Shown piece by piece: positions 1 to 8,306 of a stretch of DNA of 64,000 nucleotides. Both the position numbers and the translations under genes were made by a program. The stretch's first letter is position 1; each line of letters opens with the position of its first letter. Source of the stretch: an uncultured Salinisphaerales bacterium (lineage in GTDB: Bacteria; Pseudomonadota; Gammaproteobacteria; Nevskiales; CAJXLF01); the NCBI GenBank assembly GCA_913055805.1, contig CAJXLF010000003.1, positions 186,001 to 250,000 of the forward strand, written 5' to 3'. A model generated the notes under the pieces. That model searched no databases. It was not told the DNA's origin and worked only from the letters and a program-made list of their open reading frames with translations.

Positions 1-2
1 TG

Positions 3-620
3 ACAACGCCTGCCGAGAGCGGCTTCTCCCTGCAATTGCCGATTCACCTGAATTACGCAGGTATCACCCGGCAACTGAATGAGGAACATGCCGGAAAAAC
101 TTTTGAACTCGAACAGGGCACACTCACACCAAAGGAATTTCGCATATACGCTTCGGAAAGCGCACTGGTAGTGGCCGCCCGTATCAGCGCCAAGGCGCCC
201 ACCCGGCTACTGAACACCCATGGCTGGGTTTATCTGCTGGGCGAACCGCATTATGACCCGGAGAAGCGTTTCTTCTACGTCGACAATCTCGAATTCTCAC
301 GCCAGGTCGATAACCCGCTGGTCAGTGGCGCCACCTGGGTGCTGCAGGACGCCCTGCGTGAAAAGGTCGGCCGCGCCCTGCAATTCGATCTCAACGAACG
401 CATTGAGGAGATTCGCGTTTCGGCCAATGAACAGCTCAACCGCCCGCTGGGCGAAGGCTTCATGCTGCAGGGCACGCTGGATGAACTGAATCTGGCCTAT
501 ATCCTGCCCCAGGAAAAAGACCTGCTGCTGGTACTCAATGCCCGCGGACAACTGGCAATACGTTCCGTCCTGAATCAGGTACAACTCTCGGAAGACAGCA
601 AGAACGCAACACCACAATAA
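3..620 (+). CDS. DUF4403 family protein, C-terminal part (cut by window edge)
   Basis: The reading frame is open to the first base of the window, so only the last roughly 205 residues are visible. An in-frame TTG lies at 36, but the coding frame continues upstream of it without a stop. The visible part alternates short beta strands with an amphipathic segment (around LQDALREKVGRALQFDLNER) and a terminal strand-rich stretch. This pattern resembles the C-terminal half of DUF4403 proteins, a lipid-binding-like (SMP/BPI-type) envelope family of unknown function. No catalytic motif is visible. The stop codon lies inside a hairpin terminator, so this is the last gene of its transcript. The family call rests on overall pattern only; the N-terminus with any signal peptide is outside the window. 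Confidence 0.6.
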   Translation, partial: TTPAESGFSLQLPIHLNYAGITRQLNEEHAGKTFELEQGTLTPKEFRIYASESALVVAARISAKAPTRLLNTHGWVYLLGEPHYDPEKRFFYVDNLEFSRQVDNPLVSGATWVLQDALREKVGRALQFDLNERIEEIRVSANEQLNRPLGEGFMLQGTLDELNLAYILPQEKDLLLVLNARGQLAIRSVLNQVQLSEDSKNATPQ

Positions 621-637
621 CTACATATTGTGGTTTT
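611..637 (+). terminator. Rho-independent terminator of the DUF4403 gene
   Basis: A 9-bp perfect stem (ACCACAATA / TATTGTGGT) with a 6-nt loop is followed by TTTT. The left arm includes the TAA stop codon of the DUF4403 gene. Confidence 0.65.
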
Positions 638-687
638 CCTGATTCGTTTCTGCTATATGTAGATTAATCATGACTAGGGGGAATGTC

Positions 688-1083
688 ATGAACTGGCGAC
701 TTGCGCTCTTGCTGTTTGTTTTCGCGGCGGGCTTTTCGCCCCGCACCGGTGGTGAGCCACCCGGCCTGGATGTCATCGCCACTGCCTATAACTCCGTCGT
801 CGAGCAAACCGACGACACTCCCAACATCGCCGCCTGGGGCGACCCTCTGCATCCGGGAATGAAAGCCATCGCTGTTTCCCGTGATCTGATTCCGATGGGC
901 CTGACCCGCCGTACCCGCGTCACCATTGATGGCCTGGAAGGAGAATTCCTGGTGCTGGACAAGATGAACAAGCGCTGGAACCGACGCATTGACATCTACA
1001 TGGGCAACGACATTCAGGCGGCGCAGCAATGGGGTTCAAAAAAGGTTAGGATTCAGTGGCAAGTGGCCGATGCCAGTTACTGA
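688..1083 (+). CDS. Exported 3D (Asp-Asp-Asp) domain protein
   Basis: A 131-residue protein with a hydrophobic N-terminal signal segment (about residues 2-18) and one small double-psi beta-barrel 3D domain. The three conserved aspartates are visible in SRDLIPMG, VLDKMN and RRIDIYMG. In MltA-type lytic transglycosylases and related exported proteins this fold handles peptidoglycan. Here it is the only domain, so the activity is uncertain. The ATG at 688 is preferred over the in-frame ATG at 670 because an AGGGGGA ribosome site sits 5 nt upstream and the signal peptide begins right there. The rhodanese gene follows 9 bp after the stop, so the two may be co-transcribed. Confidence 0.75.
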   Translation: MNWRLALLLFVFAAGFSPRTGGEPPGLDVIATAYNSVVEQTDDTPNIAAWGDPLHPGMKAIAVSRDLIPMGLTRRTRVTIDGLEGEFLVLDKMNKRWNRRIDIYMGNDIQAAQQWGSKKVRIQWQVADASY

Positions 1084-1092
1084 GACCAACCG

Positions 1093-1461
1093 ATGAACAA
1101 ACAACATAGCCTGGGATTTCTTGATCTCGTTAAAGCCTCCAAGGCCCATATACGTGAAGTGCATGCCACCGACATGCCGGCCCTGCTGCAGCAACACCCG
1201 CAACTGACCCTGATTGATGTACGCGAAGACAGGGAATACGCTGCCGGTCATGTGCAGGGCGCCGAACATATCGGCAAGGGCGTCATCGAGCGCGACATCG
1301 AGAAGCTGCATCCCGACCGCAGCGAGCCTTTGTACCTATATTGTGGCGGCGGCTTCCGCTCCGCACTCGCGGCCGAAGCGCTGGTGAGAATGGGTTACGA
1401 AGAGGTCTATTCCATCGACGGCGGTTGGGGCGAACTCAGCCAGTTGCTACCCACCGAATAA
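1093..1461 (+). CDS. Single-domain rhodanese-like sulfurtransferase
   Basis: A 122-residue cytoplasmic protein made of one rhodanese domain. The CH2A-type segment LIDVREDREYAAGHVQGA (about residues 40-57) and the active-site loop YCGGGFRS with the catalytic cysteine at residue 84 are both intact. These proteins carry a persulfide on that cysteine and pass sulfur to acceptors such as thiols or cyanide; the loop alone does not give the acceptor. There is no signal peptide. It lies between the 3D-domain gene and the LexA-boxed radical SAM gene, which has its own operator, so it is probably not in the same regulon as the latter. Confidence 0.88.
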   Translation: MNKQHSLGFLDLVKASKAHIREVHATDMPALLQQHPQLTLIDVREDREYAAGHVQGAEHIGKGVIERDIEKLHPDRSEPLYLYCGGGFRSALAAEALVRMGYEEVYSIDGGWGELSQLLPTE

Positions 1462-1531
1462 CGCTCCAGCCTGCACGGTACTGCAGGTCTCTCAGCGGCC
1501 TTGCAAAGAGAAGATTTGCTGCTACCATCAA

Positions 1532-1551
1532 TACTGTAAATTTATACAGTG
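1532..1551 (+). promoter_or_regulatory. LexA (SOS) box
   Basis: TACTGTAAATTTATACAGTG matches the gammaproteobacterial LexA operator (CTGT-N8-ACAG with an AT-rich core) almost perfectly. It ends 5 nt before the start codon of the radical SAM gene. There is no Shine-Dalgarno sequence between box and ATG, so the transcript probably has a very short leader. From published knowledge, PA0069 of Pseudomonas aeruginosa, the namesake of this family, is a LexA target, which supports the assignment. Confidence 0.85.
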
Positions 1552-1556
1552 TTGAT

Positions 1557-3674
1557 ATGGCCGACATACCCAGCAAACCCATCAAGGGCCGAGGTGCCGT
1601 TTCCAACCTTGCCAACCGCTTCGAGAAGGTCCTCAGCGAGACCTTTGACGATGGCTGGTGGCGGGAAGAACTGGAAGACAGTGTCGCCACCCAGGTGCAA
1701 CCGGACCCGGCACGCAGCATTATCAGCCGCAACCAGTCGCCGGATATTCCCTTCAGCCAGTCAATCAATCCTTACAAAGGATGCGAGCACGGCTGTGTCT
1801 ACTGCCTGAGCGGCGACACACCCATCCTCTATGCGGACGGCACATACCGTCCTCTCAAAGACGTCAGAATAGGTGACAGGATTATCGGCACGGTTCGCGA
1901 GGGTTGGTATCGACGTTACGCAGAAACCGAAGTACAGAACCATTGGGCCACGAAAAAACCCGCTTATCGAATCACCCTGGCTGATGGAACACAACTGGTT
2001 TCCAGTGGCGATCATCGATTCCTGACTGAACGAGGATGGAAGTTCGTAACCCGTATTGGCCCGGGCCGTGCCCAGCGTCCTCACCTGACCATGAACAACA
2101 AACTCATGGGTACTGGCCAGTTTGTTTCACAACCCCGGGAAAACGAGGAATATCGACGCGGTTACTTATGCGGAATGATACGCGGCGACGGACATCTGGG
2201 AAGCTATCGATATTCACGTGCAGGACGCACGCAGGGCGATGTACATCGTTTCCGGTTGGCGCTGACAGACCTGGAAGCCTTGCATCGGTCCCGGGACTAC
2301 CTGACCGGGTTCGGCATTAACACTCGTGAATTCGTATTTCAGCCCGCAACCGAAGAACGCGGCCCCATGCATGCCATCCGCACTTCAGCCAGGCATCAGG
2401 TCGAATGCATAAAACAGTTGATCGCATTCCCCTCCGAAGCTTCAGATGATTGGCTCAAAGGCTTTCTGGCTGGCATCTACGATGCCGAAGGTCATCTGGC
2501 CAAAAAGAATATCGTCAGAATTTCAAATTCGGACGCCGAGATCATCCGCCACATTTGCATGGCCCTGGACCATTTCGGATTCGGATACGTCCTTGAACCC
2601 ATAGAGCGTAACGGACGGAAATCCTTAACGGTGGTGCGGCTCAATGGTGGCCTGGCGAAAATACTGACCTTTTTTCATTTAACCGGGCCAGCTATTCGCC
2701 GCAAATGCTCAATCACGGGCACAGCCATTAAAAGCGATGTGAATTTACGCGTGAGAAGCATCGAAGCCCTTGATTGTGTGATGACCATGTATGACATCAC
2801 CACCGGCACCGGTGACTTTATTGCCAATGGCGTTGTCAGCCATAACTGTTTTGCCCGCCCCACCCACAGCTACCTGGATCTGTCGCCAGGCCTGGATTTC
2901 GAAACAAAGCTGTTCTACAAGCAGAACGCCCCCGAACTGCTGCGCGAAGCTTTCAGGCGCCGCAGCTACCAATGCTCTCCCATCGCGCTGGGCATCAATA
3001 CCGACGCCTACCAACCCATCGAGCGCCAGTACCGCATTACACGCCAACTGCTGGAGGTTTTGCTGGAACACCGCCACCCGGTATCACTGCTGACCAAATC
3101 GGCGCTCATTGAGCGTGACCTGGACATTCTGAGCGAAATGGCGCAGCACCGGCTGGTGGCTGTCATGGTCAGCATGACCAGTCTGGATCCGGCCATCAAA
3201 CGCACCCTGGAACCGCGTACCGCCTCACCCCAGGCACGTCTGCGTGTTCTTAGATCGCTGAGCGAGGCCGGCATTCCCACCGGCGTCATGGTGGCGCCGG
3301 TGATTCCGGTCATCACCGATCCGGAAATGGAAAGCATCCTGGCCGCAGCCGCGGAGGCTGGCGCCGTGCGCGCCGGCTATGTGCTGCTGAGGCTACCCTG
3401 GGAAGTGAAAGACCTGTTCCGGCAATGGCTGGAAGCACATCACCCCCTCAAGACCAACCATGTGATGAGCATCATCCGCCAGAGTCGCGGCGGCAAGGAT
3501 TACGACAGTCGCTGGGGGCAGCGTGGAACCGGTACCGGCAAGTTCGCGGAATTACTGATGCGCCGTTTTTATCTGGCCTGCAAGAAGCTGGAACTCAACC
3601 GGGAAGGTTTCATTCTGGACATATCCCAATTCCAGCCACCGCCCCGGCCCGGCGACCAGATATCGCTGTTCTAG
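1557..3674 (+). CDS. PA0069 family radical SAM protein (SPL-like) containing an intein
   Basis: The full product is 705 residues: 82 residues of N-extein, a 348-residue intein and 275 residues of C-extein. The spliced product would be 357 residues, the usual size of the PA0069 family, which is related to spore photoproduct lyase. The radical SAM motif CX3CX2C is formed only after splicing: C76 and C80 (KGCEHGCVY) come from the N-extein, and the third cysteine is the first residue of the C-extein (CFARPTH). Without splicing the enzyme cannot assemble its [4Fe-4S] cluster correctly. The substrate is unknown; the LexA box suggests a DNA-damage role. The ATG at 1557 is chosen because it lies just after the operator and matches the family N-terminus (KGRGAVSNL). 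The stop codon overlaps the convergent parA-like gene by 4 bp. Confidence 0.92.
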   Translation: MADIPSKPIKGRGAVSNLANRFEKVLSETFDDGWWREELEDSVATQVQPDPARSIISRNQSPDIPFSQSINPYKGCEHGCVYCLSGDTPILYADGTYRPLKDVRIGDRIIGTVREGWYRRYAETEVQNHWATKKPAYRITLADGTQLVSSGDHRFLTERGWKFVTRIGPGRAQRPHLTMNNKLMGTGQFVSQPRENEEYRRGYLCGMIRGDGHLGSYRYSRAGRTQGDVHRFRLALTDLEALHRSRDYLTGFGINTREFVFQPATEERGPMHAIRTSARHQVECIKQLIAFPSEASDDWLKGFLAGIYDAEGHLAKKNIVRISNSDAEIIRHICMALDHFGFGYVLEPIERNGRKSLTVVRLNGGLAKILTFFHLTGPAIRRKCSITGTAIKSDVNLRVRSIEALDCVMTMYDITTGTGDFIANGVVSHNCFARPTHSYLDLSPGLDFETKLFYKQNAPELLREAFRRRSYQCSPIALGINTDAYQPIERQYRITRQLLEVLLEHRHPVSLLTKSALIERDLDILSEMAQHRLVAVMVSMTSLDPAIKRTLEPRTASPQARLRVLRSLSEAGIPTGVMVAPVIPVITDPEMESILAAAAEAGAVRAGYVLLRLPWEVKDLFRQWLEAHHPLKTNHVMSIIRQSRGGKDYDSRWGQRGTGTGKFAELLMRRFYLACKKLELNREGFILDISQFQPPPRPGDQISLF
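1803..2846 (+). mobile_element. Intein with LAGLIDADG homing endonuclease, in-frame
   Basis: A 348-residue class 1 intein. Block A is C1-LSGDTPIL; block B is around residues 60-71 (LADGT...SSGDH, with H71); block F/G is YDITTGTGDFIANGVVSHN with penultimate His347 and terminal Asn348; the +1 extein residue is Cys. Between the splicing blocks lies a two-motif LAGLIDADG endonuclease: LCGMIRGDG (residues 122-130, acid D129) and LAGIYDAEG (residues 222-230, acid E229). Both metal-binding acids are kept, so cleavage activity is plausible. The insertion is exact: removing 1803-2846 restores the CX3CX2C motif. Base composition is a little more AT-rich than the exteins, in keeping with transfer. Related inteins are known in the Rv2578c branch of this enzyme family. 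Confidence 0.93.
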
Positions 3675-4423
3675 TTCAGCTCGCCGTCTCTTTTGACGAT
3701 TTCCTTCCACAGACGGCGATAGGCTTCCGCTACCGGAGTACCAGGCGCATACATCTGTACCGGCGCGCGGTATTCGCCCATCTTCTCTACCACTGCCGAA
3801 TAGGGAATAACCGTACGCAACGGTTTTTTCAGTGACGGAGGCGGCGACGCCAGCCATTCCTTGTGCAAACGGCGGCGCATATCCACCATGGAATAGAACG
3901 GCAGTACTGTATCCGGATGCTTGTCCAGCTTCTTGAGCCGCTGCACCACCTGCTCATACGCGCGCAAGGAAAGATGGCTGGGAATGATGGGCATGATCAA
4001 TGTATTGGTCATGGCGAAAATAGTTTCGGCCAGGCGGGAAAGACTCGGCGGACAATCCACGATAACCAGCGAATACATTTCATCGCAGGGTTGCAGCAAG
4101 CGCCGGAACAGCCCGACATCCGCATCCCCCTTTTTCAGCATCACATCCAGATTCCGGTAGGCGAAGTCCGCCGGAATGATATCCAGGCCCTCATGCACGG
4201 TTGAACGGATCACCTGCCCAATCGCTTCCTTCTCGGCCACCAGATGTTTGGCCTTGATGCTGAGTTTGGGCTTGGCGCGAAAATACCAGGTGGAAGCCCC
4301 CTGCGGGTCCAGGTCCCAGAGCAGCACCTGATAACCGGCCTGCGTTGCAAGATAGGCCAGATTCACGGCGGTGGCGGTTTTGCCCACCCCGCCCTTCAGG
4401 TTGTAAACAGACCAGATCCGCAC
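3671..4423 (-). CDS. Orphan ParA-type ATPase
   Basis: A 250-residue ParA/MinD-family P-loop ATPase. The deviant Walker A motif is KGGVGKT at residues 10-16 with the signature lysine K10, followed by the A' region (LLWDLDPQG) and Walker B (LVIVDCPPS). No ParB gene or parS-like repeats are nearby, so it is not an obvious chromosome-partition pair; orphan ParA proteins often place other cellular cargo. The start is GTG at 4423 with GGGAG 8 nt upstream; this site overlaps the stop codon of the CHAD gene, so translation may be coupled. It is the last gene of an ADH-CHAD-ParA operon and overlaps the radical SAM gene tail to tail by 4 bp. Confidence 0.87.
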   Translation of the reverse strand: MRIWSVYNLKGGVGKTATAVNLAYLATQAGYQVLLWDLDPQGASTWYFRAKPKLSIKAKHLVAEKEAIGQVIRSTVHEGLDIIPADFAYRNLDVMLKKGDADVGLFRRLLQPCDEMYSLVIVDCPPSLSRLAETIFAMTNTLIMPIIPSHLSLRAYEQVVQRLKKLDKHPDTVLPFYSMVDMRRRLHKEWLASPPPSLKKPLRTVIPYSAVVEKMGEYRAPVQMYAPGTPVAEAYRRLWKEIVKRDGELN

Positions 4424-4435
4424 AGCATAGCTCCC

Positions 4436-5323
4436 TCAATCAGACGCACAGGCCTGCAAACATGTTTTTGTCCAGTCACCGGCAGGCTGCTCGAATAACT
4501 CGCCGCCGAGCCGCCAGCCCTGTTCACGCTGCCGATTCTGCAATGCAACCAGCGCTTCATGTATTTCGAGCATGCGCAGTTTACCTGCGATTTTCTCCTG
4601 CCCGGACGACAGGAAGTTTCGCAGCACAGTCAGGTCATGCTCGCGACCTATAATATCCGACAGGCTCTTGAGACTTCCGGCACGCCCACCCAGGTAGTCC
4701 GGCGCCAGCGGCTCCAGCAAACGGCAATGGTACCAGTGATACTTCACCCGCTTGCGCCAGTCGTGAATATGCTCATCCGACGGCTGCTCCAGACTGAGGC
4801 GGTAATAATCCCGCGCCTGCCTGTAGATATGTTGCAAGCCGTTTTTCACCAGCTCCAATCCCTGCTCCGGCAAAGACCAATCTGCAACTTGCCCGGCCAT
4901 GGCTTGCAGCCCATGCCTTGCTTCGAGAATGCGGCTCCGCATGTCACCCGAATGCGCGCGCAGGCTTTCGCGATGCCGCTGCAGGTAGCCCTCACATTGC
5001 TGTAACAGGGACAAATCAACGGGTTGCCCGGACAGCTGTATCCAGGCGAGGGTTTCCAGCATGACATCGGCATCCCGCACGCCGGACAGGCAGCGTGCGA
5101 CATCACGACACAAAACGTTGCCTTCGGCATATGCCGATCCCAGTGGACGACGCAGCAGCCGCAGCAGGCCACGCAGCTTCTTCATATGCTTGCGCACCTC
5201 ATGTACCGCTGCCTCGTCCACTGTTTGCGTGCTCAGGTAAGCAAGGGCCGCCTCGACTGCCTCGGCCGCGATACGCCTTGACTCGATAGCCGGGGAGACA
5301 CCGGGCTGAAAGGCGAAAGCCAT
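4436..5323 (-). CDS. CHAD domain protein
   Basis: A 295-residue, almost wholly alpha-helical protein with a CHAD (conserved histidine alpha-helical) domain. Typical basic His-containing helices are visible: VHEVRKHMKKLRGLLRLLR (about residues 60-79) and HDWRKRVKYHWYHCRLL (about 198-214). CHAD proteins bind inorganic polyphosphate and often sit with CYTH-type polyphosphate enzymes or on polyphosphate granules; no CYTH domain is present here. The ATG shares one base with the upstream ADH stop codon (TGATG), and the ParA-like gene follows after 12 bp. A link between polyphosphate granules and the neighbouring ParA ATPase is an attractive inference but not shown by sequence. Confidence 0.85.
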   Translation of the reverse strand: MAFAFQPGVSPAIESRRIAAEAVEAALAYLSTQTVDEAAVHEVRKHMKKLRGLLRLLRRPLGSAYAEGNVLCRDVARCLSGVRDADVMLETLAWIQLSGQPVDLSLLQQCEGYLQRHRESLRAHSGDMRSRILEARHGLQAMAGQVADWSLPEQGLELVKNGLQHIYRQARDYYRLSLEQPSDEHIHDWRKRVKYHWYHCRLLEPLAPDYLGGRAGSLKSLSDIIGREHDLTVLRNFLSSGQEKIAGKLRMLEIHEALVALQNRQREQGWRLGGELFEQPAGDWTKTCLQACASD

Positions 5324-6336
5324 CAGAATACCCCGGGAATCAGAACTGCAGCTCCTTCCAGCCGACCGCCGCGCAAATCGTCCAGTGCCTGGTTGGCCTG
5401 CGCCAAAGGATAAGTCCGCACATGCGTTTCCACCGGCACTTCCGGCGCCAGCACCATGAATTCTTCGCCATCCTGACGCGTGAGGTTAGCCACCGAGCAC
5501 AACACCCGCTCACCCCATAGCAGGTCATAAGGGAATTCGGGGATCGGACTCATGTGGATACCACCACAAACCACAACCCCGCCCTTGCGTACCGCCCGTA
5601 GGGCGGCCGGCACCAGCGCACCCACTGGCGCAAAGATGAGAGCCGCATCCAGGGATTCCGGCGGCATTTCATCCGAGCCACCTGCCCAGACAGCGCCCAG
5701 TCGGCGCGCGAAATCCGTCCCGGCGTTGTCACCGGGCCGGGCAAAGGCATACACCTGCTGACCTGCGTGCCGGGCAATCTGGATGGCGATATGTGCGGCC
5801 GCACCAAAGCCATAGAGGCCGAGACGACGCACCTCGCCCGCCTGGTCCACAGCGATACGCCAACTGCGATAGCCAATCAGGCCGGCACACAACAATGGCG
5901 CCGCATGCGCATCGTCGTAACTTTCGGGTATCGGAAAACAATAACGGTGATCCGCCTGCGTGTACTCCGCATAACCGCCGTCAAGCTGGTAACCGGTGAA
6001 GCCCGGCGTATCGCAGAGGTTCTCGCGATTCATGGCGCAAAAGCGGCACTGGCCGCAGGCATGACCCAGCCAGGGCACGCCCACGCGCTCACCTATGGCA
6101 AAACCGCTTACGCCCTCACCCACTGCCTCCACGCAACCAACAATTTCGTGACCGGGGATCAGCGGCAGCCTCGGTTCCGTCAGATCCCCGTCCACAATGT
6201 GCAAATCTGTCCGGCATACGCCACAGGCAAGCACCCGGATCAACAGCTTGCCCGGCGCCACCTGCGGACGCGGCACCCGGCGTTGCACCAGTGCCTGGCC
6301 AGCAGCCTCCAGAACCATGGCCTGCATCGATTCCAA
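5323..6336 (-). CDS. Zinc-dependent alcohol dehydrogenase
   Basis: A 337-residue medium-chain dehydrogenase/reductase. The catalytic zinc site is seen in CGVCRTDLH and PGHEIVG, the structural zinc lobe in CGQCRFCAMNRENLC, and the nucleotide-binding Rossmann glycines in GLYGFGAAAH. It should oxidise alcohols or reduce aldehydes with NAD(P); substrate is unknown. The TTG at 6336 is preferred because GGGAGG lies 8 nt upstream; the ATG at 6327 is the alternative and would shorten the protein by three residues. It heads the operon with CHAD and ParA and diverges from the SRPBCC gene. Confidence 0.87.
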   Translation of the reverse strand: MESMQAMVLEAAGQALVQRRVPRPQVAPGKLLIRVLACGVCRTDLHIVDGDLTEPRLPLIPGHEIVGCVEAVGEGVSGFAIGERVGVPWLGHACGQCRFCAMNRENLCDTPGFTGYQLDGGYAEYTQADHRYCFPIPESYDDAHAAPLLCAGLIGYRSWRIAVDQAGEVRRLGLYGFGAAAHIAIQIARHAGQQVYAFARPGDNAGTDFARRLGAVWAGGSDEMPPESLDAALIFAPVGALVPAALRAVRKGGVVVCGGIHMSPIPEFPYDLLWGERVLCSVANLTRQDGEEFMVLAPEVPVETHVRTYPLAQANQALDDLRGGRLEGAAVLIPGVF

Positions 6337-6425
6337 TGCGCTCACCTCCCGGGTTGCGAAAGCATGGACATCAAACAATACTGCAGAATCTTTCCGGCCA
6401 TCCACTGTTACAGGACACGACCGTC

Positions 6426-6869
6426 ATGCCCAGCCAACTGGTGAAGCTCAACTGCCATATCAAGGCAAGTCCCGAAGAGGTTTTCGATTTTTTCTGCGAC
6501 CATGAATCCTTTGGCCGCATCTGGCCCGGCAGGACAAGGCGCATCAAGGAAAGCAGCGACCCGGCGAATCCCAATGGCGTGGGCTCGATCAGGCAAATCT
6601 GCCTGGGTCCAATGTGCTTCGAGGAAACGCAGATCACCTGTGATCGCCCGGCGCTTATTGAATACACCGTTACGCGTGGCAGCCCCATCAAGAATCATCT
6701 GGGCCGCATTTGTCTTACAGCGGCCACTGACGGCGGCACCGACATCGATTACCGCATCAGCTTTGATCCCAGGATTCCGCTCACCGGCGCACTCATTGCC
6801 AATAGCCTGACCAAGGACTGGTCCAAAGGCATTGTCCCGATCATTCAGGAACTGGAGAGCGCCGGCTGA
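6426..6869 (+). CDS. SRPBCC (START-like) family protein
   Basis: A 147-residue cytoplasmic protein with the layout of the SRPBCC/polyketide-cyclase fold: an N-terminal strand and helix pair (HIKASPEEVFDFFCDHESFGRIWPG), a central run of strands, and a long C-terminal helix (ANSLTKDWSKGIVPIIQELE). Proteins of this fold bind hydrophobic ligands in a deep pocket; no ligand can be read from sequence. The longer open frame reaching back to 6291 is discarded because it overlaps the divergent ADH start and adds a non-homologous tail. It faces the DUF1329 gene, whose stop is 3 bp away. Confidence 0.75.
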   Translation: MPSQLVKLNCHIKASPEEVFDFFCDHESFGRIWPGRTRRIKESSDPANPNGVGSIRQICLGPMCFEETQITCDRPALIEYTVTRGSPIKNHLGRICLTAATDGGTDIDYRISFDPRIPLTGALIANSLTKDWSKGIVPIIQELESAG

Positions 6870-6872
6870 TCA

Positions 6873-8228
6873 TCAGTCTGATTTCTGCGTGGCGTAACGT
6901 TTCAGCTTGGCCGGCGTGAAGTAGGAGGGCGGTTCGTGCCAGTCGTATTCAATACGGCGTGGCTCCTCATTGGTCATGTTCAACACCACATAGCGCCGGC
7001 TTTGCAGGTCGTAATGCACCTGCACTGGGTTGGCCACGACCGGCACCTGATAGTAGGTCAGCGCATGTGATATGGCCGTGCGCCAGAATTCACCCCGCGC
7101 ATCGTACATATCCGCCAGCAGAATAAGCCAGGAATCCTCATCAATGTAGAACACCCGCTTGCTGTAGATATGCTTCATGCCGTCCAGCAAAGTGGCTTCC
7201 ACGACCCAGACACGATGCAACTCGTAACGGGGCAGTTCAGGGTTGATATGCCCCTTTTGAATGATGTCCCTGTACTTCACCCCGGAACCGTAAAGATCGT
7301 AAGAGTTATAGGGCACATAGACTTCGCGCTTGCCCAGCAACTTGAACTGGTAGCGATCCATGGGGCCATTAAACATGTCAACCTGATCATGCGTAATCAG
7401 GCCGTCGTACAGGGGGTTGTCATGACCCACCTCGCCAATGCGCCGCACTTTTCTCTGCCCGGGGTTATAGGTATAGACCAGGGTCTCATCCTTGACCCGG
7501 TCCAGCGGCACATGCAGCAGCGTCGCATCACCCGCCTTGCTGGCCGGCGCCACCACCTTGCCCAGCAGGTAGAGATACTTGTTGTTCAGATTCTCCGGCG
7601 TGGCTTCGGGATGGTTGTAATGAAAGGCCATTTCGAAATGCACGCGCTCAATGACATAGTCGCCACTGCTGGTGGTAATGGCCCGGTTGGCATACCCGCG
7701 CAAACCCTTTGTGACATAACGCGCCATGTGATTCCACAGTGCTTCACGCCCACTTTTGGGAACAGGGAAGGGAAAGCCACGTACCGTGCCGCTGAAGCCG
7801 TTACCCTCGTTGACCAACGACACGCGCGTGGCGTTCTTGACGGTTTCGTCGTACAGCCATTGCGGAAACACCGCAGAACGTCGGCTGGGGTAGACCTTCA
7901 TTTTGTAGGTTTCCGGATACTGCCGGAACAGGGCCATCTGCCCCTCGGTTAGTTGGGCGGCATGCTGCTGGTAATTTTGGCCGGTAATTTCAAGCAGGGG
8001 CTGGTCTTCGGCGAAGGGGTTGGGCAGCGGTTTGTCCGGGTCATAATCGCCCGGCATGTCTTTCAGACCGCCATCCCAGGGCGGAATACTGCCAGCCTCA
8101 TTGCCTGCTTTCTGCGCGCCAATCGGGCTCAGCGTTTGCCCCAGCTGCGCAGCCTCGTCGTCCGGCACCGCAGCATCGGCCGCAAACGCCGTCAGGGCCA
8201 GCAAAGCGGCCATGACATGCTTGTTCAA
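6873..8228 (-). CDS. DUF1329 exported protein (first copy)
   Basis: A 451-residue exported protein with a short signal peptide (MAALLALTAFAADA) and the DUF1329 signature at the mature N-terminus (LGQTLSPIGAQKAGNEAGSIPPWDGG). DUF1329 proteins are periplasmic/outer-membrane lipid-binding-like proteins, often encoded with DUF1302 and RND/MMPL proteins and implicated in export or uptake of hydrophobic compounds. This copy stands alone; a second copy (20748-22100) lies in an operon with DUF1302. Both share the phrases around VYNPGQRKVRR and DQVDMFNG, so they are paralogues. The start has no strong competitor. Confidence 0.88.
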   Translation of the reverse strand: MNKHVMAALLALTAFAADAAVPDDEAAQLGQTLSPIGAQKAGNEAGSIPPWDGGLKDMPGDYDPDKPLPNPFAEDQPLLEITGQNYQQHAAQLTEGQMALFRQYPETYKMKVYPSRRSAVFPQWLYDETVKNATRVSLVNEGNGFSGTVRGFPFPVPKSGREALWNHMARYVTKGLRGYANRAITTSSGDYVIERVHFEMAFHYNHPEATPENLNNKYLYLLGKVVAPASKAGDATLLHVPLDRVKDETLVYTYNPGQRKVRRIGEVGHDNPLYDGLITHDQVDMFNGPMDRYQFKLLGKREVYVPYNSYDLYGSGVKYRDIIQKGHINPELPRYELHRVWVVEATLLDGMKHIYSKRVFYIDEDSWLILLADMYDARGEFWRTAISHALTYYQVPVVANPVQVHYDLQSRRYVVLNMTNEEPRRIEYDWHEPPSYFTPAKLKRYATQKSD

Positions 8229-8306
8229 TGTCTGTCTCCTACATTGTGCTTATGTTTTAGACAGCGTCCGGCGGCAATGACTCCCTGTCAGCCGCTGTCA
8301 AGATAA

